A stretch of 12,421 nucleotides of DNA. Source: Chromatiaceae bacterium (GTDB taxonomy: Bacteria; Pseudomonadota; Gammaproteobacteria; Chromatiales; Chromatiaceae). Positions 5,927 to 12,421 of this stretch are shown in pieces. The number at the start of each line of letters is the position of its first letter. Position 1 is the stretch's first letter. The stretch is taken from the NCBI GenBank assembly GCA_016938795.1, contig JAFGTZ010000057.1, positions 1 to 12,421 of the forward strand, read 5' to 3'. Below the pieces are notes generated by a model. The model saw only the letters and a list, made by a program, of their open reading frames with translations, ran no database searches and had not been told where the DNA came from. The translations under genes were made by a program, and so were the position numbers.

Positions 5927-5955
5927 TTGACGCATCCGGGAAAGCGGACTAGATT
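5927..5955 (+). promoter_or_regulatory. Sigma-70-type promoter for bchFNBH
   Basis: TTGACG (5927-5932, five of six matches to TTGACA) and TAGATT (5950-5955, four of six matches to TATAAT) are separated by the optimal 17 bp. Transcription would start near 5962, giving a leader of about 40 nt before the bchF ATG at 6002. The surrounding bases are distinctly less GC-rich than the coding DNA. Confidence 0.65.
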
Positions 5956-6001
5956 CCCTTTGGATTAGAGATCCAAGGATCGAGAGCGAGCCCGATCAAT
6001 C

Positions 6002-6517
6002 ATGAGTTCCCGCCAAGTCAATCCGGCCCCGCGTCAGCCACTCTACACGCCCGAGGAGCGCAAGCGTCGGGACGAAACGCCCTGGACCCTGGTGCAGGGG
6101 ATTCTCGCCCCTGTGCAGTTCGTGGTGTTTCTGGTCAGTGTTTATCTGGTGCTGCGCTATCTGTCAACGGGCGAGGGCGCACAAGCCGCCACCCTCTCCA
6201 TCGTGATCAAGACCCTGGTGCTCTACACCATCATGATCACCGGCTCGATCTGGGAGAAGGTGGTCTTCGGTCACTATCTGTTCGCGCGACCCTTCTTCTG
6301 GGAGGATGTGTTCAGCATGCTGGTGCTGGCGCTGCATACCGCCTACCTGGTTGTGCTGGCCACCGGCTGGCTCGATACCCAGGGCCAGATGTGGCTGGCG
6401 CTGGCGGCCTATGCCACCTACATCGTCAATGCCGCCCAGTTTCTGATCAAGCTGCGCATGGCTCGGCTCGAAGGTCAGGCGCGGGCGGGCGAGCCACTCG
6501 CCGAGGTGAGCGAATGA
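6002..6517 (+). CDS. bchF: 3-vinyl bacteriochlorophyllide hydratase BchF
   Basis: BchF adds water across the 3-vinyl group of (bacterio)chlorophyllide, giving the 3-hydroxyethyl group later oxidised to the 3-acetyl of bacteriochlorophyll a. The 171-residue protein has the length and layout of the family. A polar N terminus with the conserved LYTPEERKRRDETPW segment (14-28) is followed by about four membrane helices, at roughly 35-54, 66-84, 101-121 and 128-149, with GSIWEKVVFGHYLF (81-94) and FFWEDVFS (98-105) in between. The ATG at 6002 is the only suitable start; its ribosome-binding site is weak (purine-rich GAGAGCGAG lies ~12-20 nt upstream). It is the first gene of the plus-strand bch operon, directly behind the proposed promoter. 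Its TGA overlaps the bchN ATG (ATGA), implying translational coupling. Confidence 0.96.
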   Translation: MSSRQVNPAPRQPLYTPEERKRRDETPWTLVQGILAPVQFVVFLVSVYLVLRYLSTGEGAQAATLSIVIKTLVLYTIMITGSIWEKVVFGHYLFARPFFWEDVFSMLVLALHTAYLVVLATGWLDTQGQMWLALAAYATYIVNAAQFLIKLRMARLEGQARAGEPLAEVSE

Positions 6518-7800
6518 GTGTCACCCCTTTCGCGGCGCCGGCCCAGCCCCAGGGCTGCGCGGTGCCAAGCATTGAGCGCGAACGCGGCCAGCGCCAGGTC
6601 TTCTGCGGCCTCTCGGGCATCGTCTGGCTGCATCGCAAGATTCAGGACGCCTTCTTTCTGGTGGTGGGCTCGCGCACCTGTGCCCATCTGCTGCAATCCG
6701 CCGCCGGGGTCATGATCTTCGCCGAGCCGCGTTTCGCGACCGCCATCCTGGAGGATCGCGACCTCGCCGGAATGGCCGACTGCAACCAGGAACTCGACCG
6801 GGTGGTTGCCGAGGTGCTCGAACGCCGCCCCGACATCAAGATGCTCTTTTTGGTGGGTTCCTGCCCCTCCGAGGTCATCAAGCTCGATCTGGGCAAGGCC
6901 GCCGAGCGCCTCTCGCGCGCCCACGCCGGGCGCGTGCGGGTGCTCGACTATTCGGCCAGCGGTCTGGAAACCACCTTCACCCAGGGCGAGGACGCCTGTC
7001 TCCATGCGCTTGTGCCCCATCTGCCGGCGCTGCCGAGCATGGAGCGCTCCCTGCTGGTGGTGGGCACCCTGCCCGACATCGTCGAGGATCAGTTCAAGCG
7101 GCTTTTCAATGCGCTGGAGATTGAGCCGGTGCATTTCCTGCCGCCGCGCAATGCCGAATCGCTGCCGCCGGTGGGGCCGGGCACCTCGGTGCTGCTCGCC
7201 CAGCCCTTCCTTGGCGAGACCGCGCGCGCCCTGCACAAGCGCGGCGCGGCGCTGCTGCATGCGCCCTTTCCCTTTGGCATCGAGGGTACGCTTGCCTGGC
7301 TCAAGGCCGGCGCGGCGGCCTGGGGTGTGGCGCCCGAGCGGGTCGAGGAGGTCGCGGCGCCGGCCGTGGCGCGTGCGCGTCTCGGGCTCGAGCGCCAGCG
7401 CGAGCATCTTGCCGGCAAGCGCATCAGCTTTCTGCCCGACTCTCAGCTTGAGATTCCGCTCGCCCGTTTTCTGCAGCGCGAGTGCGGCATGGAGCTGGTC
7501 GAGGTGGCCACGCCCTTTGTTGATCGCCAGCTCATGGACGCCGAGCTTGCGCTGCTTGCGCCCGAGACGCGCCTCACCGAGGGCCAGGATCTGGAGACCC
7601 AGCTCGATCGGCTGCGCGCGGCGCGCCCCGATCTCACCGTCTGCGGTCTGGGGCTAGCCAATCCGCTCGAGGCCGAGGGGTTGCGCACCAAGTGGTCGAT
7701 CGAGCTGGTGTTCTCGCCCGTGCATGGCTTCGATCAGGCCGGGGATCTCGCCGAACTCTTCGTGCGCCCCTTGCTGCGCAATGAACTCCTAAAGGTCTGA
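6514..7800 (+). CDS. bchN: Dark-operative protochlorophyllide reductase subunit N
   Basis: BchN pairs with BchB to form the nitrogenase MoFe-like catalytic component that, with electrons from the ATPase BchL, reduces ring D of protochlorophyllide without light. The real start is the ATG at 6514, overlapping the bchF TGA and preceded by GAGGTGA 4 nt upstream. The frame is open further upstream, but those residues are a bchF shadow. The product has 428 residues. Cys31 (QVFCGLSG), Cys56 (GSRTCAHLL) and Cys117 (VGSCPSE) have the 25- and 61-residue spacing of the three cluster-ligating cysteines (26/51/112) of Rhodobacter capsulatus BchN. GLANPLEAEG and the VFSPVHGF segment near the end are typical of the family. 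bchB starts 4 bp after the stop, so the two subunits are produced together. Confidence 0.97.
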   Translation: MSVTPFAAPAQPQGCAVPSIERERGQRQVFCGLSGIVWLHRKIQDAFFLVVGSRTCAHLLQSAAGVMIFAEPRFATAILEDRDLAGMADCNQELDRVVAEVLERRPDIKMLFLVGSCPSEVIKLDLGKAAERLSRAHAGRVRVLDYSASGLETTFTQGEDACLHALVPHLPALPSMERSLLVVGTLPDIVEDQFKRLFNALEIEPVHFLPPRNAESLPPVGPGTSVLLAQPFLGETARALHKRGAALLHAPFPFGIEGTLAWLKAGAAAWGVAPERVEEVAAPAVARARLGLERQREHLAGKRISFLPDSQLEIPLARFLQRECGMELVEVATPFVDRQLMDAELALLAPETRLTEGQDLETQLDRLRAARPDLTVCGLGLANPLEAEGLRTKWSIELVFSPVHGFDQAGDLAELFVRPLLRNELLKV

Positions 7801-7804
7801 CATC

Positions 7805-9424
7805 ATGCAGTTGACGCTCTGGTCCTACGAGGGACCACCGCACATCGGCGCCATGCGTGTCGCCACCTCCATGAAGGACGTGCATCTGGTGCTGCACGCC
7901 CCGGCCGGCGATACCTATGCCGACCTGCTCTTCACCATGATCGAGCGCCGCGCCGCGCGCCCGCCGGTGGCCTATACCACCTTCCAGGCGCGCGAGCTGG
8001 GCGGCGACACGGCCGCGCTGGTCAAGGAAACCATCGCCGCCTGCTACGAGCGCTTCAAGCCGCAGGTGCTGCTGGTGGGCGAGTCCTGCACCGCCGAGCT
8101 GATTCAGGATCAGCCCGGCGCGCTCGCCCAGGGCATGGGCTTGCCGGTGCCGGTGCTGCCGCTGGAGCTGCCGGCCTACACGCGCAAGGAAAACTGGGGC
8201 GCGAATGAAACCTTCTATCAACTGGTGCGCGGCCTGCTCAAGGCGCGCGCGCCCGAGCCGGGCCAGGAGTCCGCGCTGCGTCACGGCGGTGAGCGCCCGC
8301 GCGCCAACCTGCTCGGACCCACAGCGCTCGGCTTTCGCTGCCGCGACGATGTGACCGAAATCACCCGGCTGCTCGATGCCGCCGGGGTCGATGTGCATGT
8401 GGTTGCCCCGCTCGGCGCCTCGCCGGCCGATCTGCTGCGCATTCCCGAGGCCGACTTTAACGTCTGTCTCTATCCCGAGGTGGCCGATCAGGCCTGCGAC
8501 TGGCTGCGGCGCACCTTCAAGCAGCCGGTGGTGCGCAGCGTGCCCATCGGCATTGGCGCCACGCGCGACTTTCTCGACGAGGTCGCGCGCATCACCGGGC
8601 GCGATACCAGCAGCGCGCGCGACCCGATCTGGTCTAGAATGCCTTGGTACTCGCGTTCGGTGGACTCAACCTATCTGACCGGCAAGCGGGTCTTCATCTT
8701 CGGCGATGCCACCCATGCCGTGGCGGCGGCGCGGGTGGCAAGCGAGGAATTGGGCTTTACGGTGGTGGGTCTGGGCACCTATGCTCGCGAGTTCGCGCGC
8801 GAGGTGCGCGAGGCGGCCAAGCGTTATGGCGTCGAGCCGCTGATCACGGATGACTACCTTGAGGTTGAAGCGCGGGTGGCCGAGGCGCACCCCGAGCTGG
8901 TGCTGGGCACCCAGATGGAGCGCCACATCGCCAAGCGCCTGGGCATTCCCTGCGCGGTCATCTCGGCGCCCGTGCATGTGCAGGATTTTCCGGCGCGTTA
9001 CGCGCCGCAGATGGGGTACGAAGGGGCGAATGTGCTCTTCGATACCTGGGTTCACCCGCTGATGATGGGACTGGAGGAACATCTGGTCACCATGTTCCGG
9101 GAGGACTTTGAATTCCACGATGGCGCCACGCCCTCGCACCTGGGGCCGGGCGCCGCGCCCCGTGACGCTGTCGCCGAGACAGCCGAGGGGGGCGAGGTGT
9201 CGGGCGCCTCCTCCGCCGGAGAGGCGCCCGGCGAAGACGAGGGGGCCGGCGCCGGCGAGACGGTCATGGCCTGGGCAGCGGACGCCGAGCAGGAACTGAA
9301 AAAGATCCCGTTCTTCGTCCGCGGCAAGGCGCGGCGAAACACCGAGCGCTATGCCGCCGAACGCGGGATCCAGACCATTACTGTGGAGACGCTCTACGAT
9401 GCCAAAGCGCACTTCGGCCGCTGA
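7805..9424 (+). CDS. bchB: Dark-operative protochlorophyllide reductase subunit B
   Basis: BchB completes the NB catalytic component of light-independent protochlorophyllide reductase. The 539-residue protein starts at the ATG at 7805, with AAAGG 9 nt upstream. Asp36 (HAPAGDTYAD) matches the unusual aspartate ligand of the NB [4Fe-4S] cluster. Asp287 in SVDSTYLTGKR probably corresponds to the proton-donating Asp274 of the Rhodobacter enzyme. The C-terminal helical domain, including ELKKIPFFVRGKARRNTERYA (~498-518), is intact. Between the catalytic core (to ~439) and that domain lies a Gly/Ala/Glu-rich low-complexity linker of about 50 residues, whose DNA contains a strong inverted repeat (9198-9233). 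The last 26 bases overlap the bchH start. The BchL partner gene is not in the window; in many purple bacteria it follows bchH. Confidence 0.97.
   Translation: MQLTLWSYEGPPHIGAMRVATSMKDVHLVLHAPAGDTYADLLFTMIERRAARPPVAYTTFQARELGGDTAALVKETIAACYERFKPQVLLVGESCTAELIQDQPGALAQGMGLPVPVLPLELPAYTRKENWGANETFYQLVRGLLKARAPEPGQESALRHGGERPRANLLGPTALGFRCRDDVTEITRLLDAAGVDVHVVAPLGASPADLLRIPEADFNVCLYPEVADQACDWLRRTFKQPVVRSVPIGIGATRDFLDEVARITGRDTSSARDPIWSRMPWYSRSVDSTYLTGKRVFIFGDATHAVAAARVASEELGFTVVGLGTYAREFAREVREAAKRYGVEPLITDDYLEVEARVAEAHPELVLGTQMERHIAKRLGIPCAVISAPVHVQDFPARYAPQMGYEGANVLFDTWVHPLMMGLEEHLVTMFREDFEFHDGATPSHLGPGAAPRDAVAETAEGGEVSGASSAGEAPGEDEGAGAGETVMAWAADAEQELKKIPFFVRGKARRNTERYAAERGIQTITVETLYDAKAHFGR
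9198..9233 (+). repeat. Strong hairpin inside the bchB linker-coding region
   Basis: CGGGCGCCTC (9201-9210) and GAGGCGCCCG (9221-9230) are perfect 10-bp complements. Inside the loop TCC and GGA can add three more pairs after a single bulged C, leaving a 3-nt loop. Outside, G-C and G-U pairs extend the stem to 9198-9233. In the mRNA this would be one of the most stable local structures visible in the operon. It lies about 165 nt before the bchH start. Confidence 0.6.
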
Positions 9425-12421
9425 GAAGCGCGCCAAACAAGCCGACGCGACGCCGGTTCGTTTCGTCATCGTCAATCTTGACGGACATCTGGCGGGAACC
9501 ACCGAGCGCGCCCTGCCGGGTCTGCGCAAGGATCTGCCGGGGCTTGAGCTGCGTCTGCACGCGGCCACCGAATGGGCCGACGATCCCGAGTCGCTGGAGC
9601 GCTGTCGTGCCGACATCGCCCAGGCCGACATCATCCTCATCACCATGCTGGTGATGGAGGAGCACTTCAAACCCATCCTGCCCGCGCTCGCGGCGCGGCG
9701 CGAGGCGTGCGACGCGCTCATCGTCTGCATGTCGGCGAGCGAGCTGATGCGCCTCACGCGCCTCGGCGGCTTCACCATGGAAGGCGGCCAGGGCGGCCCC
9801 ATGGCGCTCCTCAAGCGTCTGCGCGGCAACAAGGAACAGAAAAAACAGAGCGCCGGTGCGCAGCAGATGTCGATGCTGCGCCGCATCCCCAAGCTGCTGC
9901 GTTTCATTCCCGGCACCGCGCAGGACGTGCGCGCCTACTTCCTGACCCTGCAATACTGGCTGGCCGGTTCGGACGAGAACCTCGGCAACATGATCCGCTT
10001 CCTCGTCGATCGCTATGCCGACGGCGAGCGGCGTCATCTGCGCGGCACGCTCAAGGTCGCCGCGCCGGTCGAGTATCCCGATGTGGGTCTCTATCATCCG
10101 CGCATGAAGTTGCGCATCAGCGCCCAACTTGCCGATCTGCCCACCGCACGCGGCGCGGCCGGTCGGGTGGGCGTGCTGCTCATGCGCTCCTATGTGCTCG
10201 CTGGCAACACCGCGCATTACGATGGCGTCATCGAGGCGCTGGAGGCGCGCGGTCTGGAGGTGATTCCAGCCTTCGCGAGCGGTCTCGACGCGCGTCCGGC
10301 CATCGAATCCTTCTTCATGAAGGACGGCAAGGCAACGGTGGACGCGGTCATCTCGCTCACCGGCTTCTCGCTGGTGGGCGGCCCGGCCTACAACGACGCA
10401 CGCGCCGCCGAGGAGATGCTGCGCCAGCTCGACGTGCCCTATCTCTCGACCCTGGCCGTGGAGTTCCAGACGCTCGATCAGTGGAACGACTCCGAGCAGG
10501 GGCTGCTGCCGGTCGAGGCGACCATGATGGTGGCCATTCCCGAGCTCGACGGCGCCACCGGCTCCCTGGTTTATGGCGGACGCGCCGGCTCGGGTTCCGA
10601 GGATGGCGGACGCGACATGCACTCGCAGCGCGAGCGCGCCGCCATGCTCGCCGCGCGCGCGGCCAATCTGGTGCGGCTGCGCCGCAGCGCGCGCGCCGAG
10701 CGCAAGGTGGCCGTGGTGCTGTTCAACTTCCCGCCCAATGCTGGCAACACCGGCACCGCAGCCTATCTCTCGGTGTTCGCCTCGCTGCATCACACCCTGA
10801 AGGAGATGCAGGCGGCGGGCTACAGCGTCGAGGCGCCGGAGACGGTCGATGAGCTGCGCGAGCGCATCGTCAACGGCAATGCCGCGCGTTATGGCGCCCA
10901 TGCCAATGTGCACACGCGCATCCCGGCCGACGATCATGTGCGTCGCGAGCCCTATCTGGCCGAGATCGAAAAGACCTGGGGCCCGGCGCCCGGTCGCCAG
11001 CAGAGCGACGGCGGCGGCATCTTCGTGCTCGGCGCCCAGTTCGGCAATGTCTTCGTCGGCATCCAGCCCTCCTTTGGCTACGAAGGCGATCCCATGCGCC
11101 TGCTCTTCGAGAAGGGCTTTGCGCCGACCCATGCCTTCAGCGCCTTCTATCGCTACATCCGCGAGGACTTCGGCGCGCACGCGGTGCTGCACTTCGGCAC
11201 CCATGGCGCGCTCGAATTCATGCCCGGCAAGCAGGCGGGTCTCTCGGGCGCCTGCTGGCCCGATCGTCTCATCCATGACCTGCCGAACGTCTATCTCTAC
11301 GCCTCGAACAACCCCTCCGAGGGCACCATCGCCAAGCGTCGCGCGGCGGCCACCCTGGTGAGCTATCTCACCCCGCCGATCGCCCATGCCGGACTCTACA
11401 AGGGGTTGGTCGAACTCAAGGGCTCGATGGAGCGCTGGCGCTCCCTGCCGCCCGACGAGCGCGACGAGCGCGCCCAGCTCGCCGAGCTGATCCAGGCGCA
11501 GGCCGCCGAGCTGGAGCTGGCCAAGCCAGAGCCACAGTGGACGAGCGAGGAAATCGACGCACGCATCGCGCATCTCAACGAGGAGGTGCTGGAACTCGAA
11601 TACACCCTGATCCCGCACGGCCTGCATGTGGTGGGCGAGGCGCCAAACGACGAGGAGCGCATCGACATGCTGCTCGCGGTGGCCGAGTCGCTGCACGATG
11701 TGCGCCCCGAGCGGGCCGCGCTGGAGGCCCTGGTGGCCGGCAAGTCGCCCGAGAAGGCGCTCAAGGCGGCTAAGATGGCGGTCAGCGAGGACAATGTCGC
11801 GCTGCTGCGCGAGCTCGCCGAGATTGACCGCCAGCTCATGCAGGACACCGAGACCCCGGCCATTCTCCAGGCGCTCGACGGGCGTTTCATTCCGCCCGCG
11901 CCCGGCGGCGACCTGCTGCGCACCCCGGCCATTCTGCCCACCGGGCGCAATCTGCACGGCTTCGACCCCTTCCGTCTGCCAAGCCTCTTCGCGGTCAAGG
12001 ACGGCAAGGCCCAGGCGCAGCGTCTCATTGATCGCCATCTCGCTGAGGGCAACGGCTTCCCCGAGACCATCGCTCTGGTGCTCTGGGGCACCGACAACCT
12101 CAAGACCGAGGGTGGCCCCATCGGTCAGGCCCTGGCGCTCATCGGCGCGCGTCCGCGCTTCGACAACTATGGCCGACTCGCCGGCGCCGAGCTGATCCCG
12201 CTCGACGAGCTGGGCCGTCCGCGCATCGACGTGGTCATGACCCTCTCGGGCATCTTCCGCGATCTGCTGCCGCTCCAGACCAAGCTGCTCGCCGATGCCG
12301 CCTTCCAGGCCGCCGCGGCCGATGAACCCATCGAGCAGAACTTCATCCGCAAGCACGCACTGGAGTACCAGCAGGCCCACGACTGCGATCTGGAAACCGC
12401 CGCGCTGCGCGTCTTCAGCAA
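9399..12421 (+). CDS. bchH: Mg-protoporphyrin IX chelatase large subunit BchH (3' end outside window)
   Basis: BchH binds protoporphyrin IX and, driven by the BchI-BchD ATPase, accepts Mg2+, committing the pathway to bacteriochlorophyll. The frame from the ATG at 9399 stays open to the window end, giving 1007 codons plus two bases; the family is about 1200-1250 residues, so the last ~200 are missing. I translated through residue ~750 and again at the end and found no stop or frameshift. Recognisable segments include LVNLDGH-like FVIVNLDGHLAG near residue 22, GGQGGPMALLKRLRG, SDENLGNMIRFLVDRY, AGNTAHYDGVIEAL, RKVAVVLFNFPPNAGNTGTA, and the signature HFGTHGALEFMPGKQ (598-612). The start lies within bchB, overlapping its end by 26 bases, with GGAG 12 nt upstream. 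No other start precedes the conserved N terminus. A long antisense frame across it is a codon-bias shadow. Confidence 0.97.
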   Translation, partial: MPKRTSAAEKRAKQADATPVRFVIVNLDGHLAGTTERALPGLRKDLPGLELRLHAATEWADDPESLERCRADIAQADIILITMLVMEEHFKPILPALAARREACDALIVCMSASELMRLTRLGGFTMEGGQGGPMALLKRLRGNKEQKKQSAGAQQMSMLRRIPKLLRFIPGTAQDVRAYFLTLQYWLAGSDENLGNMIRFLVDRYADGERRHLRGTLKVAAPVEYPDVGLYHPRMKLRISAQLADLPTARGAAGRVGVLLMRSYVLAGNTAHYDGVIEALEARGLEVIPAFASGLDARPAIESFFMKDGKATVDAVISLTGFSLVGGPAYNDARAAEEMLRQLDVPYLSTLAVEFQTLDQWNDSEQGLLPVEATMMVAIPELDGATGSLVYGGRAGSGSEDGGRDMHSQRERAAMLAARAANLVRLRRSARAERKVAVVLFNFPPNAGNTGTAAYLSVFASLHHTLKEMQAAGYSVEAPETVDELRERIVNGNAARYGAHANVHTRIPADDHVRREPYLAEIEKTWGPAPGRQQSDGGGIFVLGAQFGNVFVGIQPSFGYEGDPMRLLFEKGFAPTHAFSAFYRYIREDFGAHAVLHFGTHGALEFMPGKQAGLSGACWPDRLIHDLPNVYLYASNNPSEGTIAKRRAAATLVSYLTPPIAHAGLYKGLVELKGSMERWRSLPPDERDERAQLAELIQAQAAELELAKPEPQWTSEEIDARIAHLNEEVLELEYTLIPHGLHVVGEAPNDEERIDMLLAVAESLHDVRPERAALEALVAGKSPEKALKAAKMAVSEDNVALLRELAEIDRQLMQDTETPAILQALDGRFIPPAPGGDLLRTPAILPTGRNLHGFDPFRLPSLFAVKDGKAQAQRLIDRHLAEGNGFPETIALVLWGTDNLKTEGGPIGQALALIGARPRFDNYGRLAGAELIPLDELGRPRIDVVMTLSGIFRDLLPLQTKLLADAAFQAAAADEPIEQNFIRKHALEYQQAHDCDLETAALRVFS

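Larger units (their letters stand above)
5552..6001. promoter_or_regulatory. Divergent ppsR/bchF intergenic control region
   Basis: This 450-bp stretch separates the two divergent transcription units. I see no convincing gene in it. Both proposed promoters and the palindromes lie in the bchF-proximal part (5869-5955), which is visibly less GC-rich than the surroundings. The ppsR-proximal ~310 bp (5552-5868) is GC-rich and holds two inverted repeats (5614-5647 and 5830-5846). If the promoter at 5877-5904 is used, this part would be a long untranslated ppsR leader of roughly 350 nt. Confidence 0.7.

Noticed and set aside
6391..6513. Upstream extension of the bchN frame to 6391
   Set aside because: The extra 41 residues are a shadow of bchF. 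The ATG at 6514 has a good ribosome-binding site, overlaps the bchF stop, and gives cysteine spacing and length matching BchN.
8666..9916. 416-codon minus-strand frame across the bchB-bchH junction
   Set aside because: It is antisense to two well-supported genes, with low-complexity composition and no plausible start context.
9378..12380. A 1000-codon open frame on the minus strand opposite bchH
   Set aside because: It lies exactly antisense to an unmistakable BchH, and its product is His/Gly/Gln/Ala-rich with no recognisable domain. It is the usual shadow frame produced by strong third-position GC bias.
1..12421. CRISPR arrays, insertion sequences, integrases or toxin-antitoxin genes
   Set aside because: No regularly spaced repeats, transposase motifs or terminal inverted repeats were seen; nearly all of the window is accounted for by conserved genes.

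Overview
The window is GC-rich DNA carrying part of a bacteriochlorophyll biosynthesis cluster from an anoxygenic purple bacterium. The gene set is bchP, bchG, ppsR and bchF-N-B-H. It sits next to the housekeeping pair birA-coaX, and that combination most suggests a gammaproteobacterial purple sulfur bacterium (Chromatiales/Chromatiaceae-like). The group is an inference from gene content and protein character; the genus cannot be fixed from the sequence alone.

Layout: (1) 1-1304, plus strand: the 3' end of birA (biotin-protein ligase) followed by coaX (type III pantothenate kinase). (2) 1343-1419, minus strand: tRNA-Arg(CCT), at the border between the housekeeping block and the photosynthesis genes. 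(3) 1479-5518, minus strand: ppsR, then bchG, bchP and a small three-helix membrane protein overlapping the bchP stop codon. (4) About 5519-6001: a divergent control region of roughly 480 bp. (5) 6002 to the window end, plus strand: bchF, bchN, bchB and bchH, tightly packed with overlaps or gaps of a few bases; bchH runs off the window after 1007 codons.

How the genes fit together: BchH is the large subunit of Mg chelatase, which starts the Mg branch. BchN and BchB form the NB component of dark-operative protochlorophyllide reductase, whose BchL partner is not in the window. BchF hydrates the 3-vinyl group. BchG attaches the C20 alcohol to bacteriochlorophyllide, and BchP reduces that geranylgeranyl tail to phytyl. 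PpsR/CrtJ is the redox-responsive repressor of such genes and is transcribed away from bchF.

The most striking unexplained structure is in the ppsR/bchF control region. A perfect 16-bp palindrome (5908-5923) is flanked at exactly 3 bp on each side by outward-facing sigma-70 -35-like hexamers. A second inverted repeat (5869-5891) is centred on the proposed ppsR-side -10 box. Other points are a very stable potential RNA hairpin inside the linker-coding part of bchB, a PpsR that appears to lack the PAS1 redox cysteine, and the unnamed membrane protein coupled to bchP. I see no mobile element, CRISPR array or clearly new multi-gene system.
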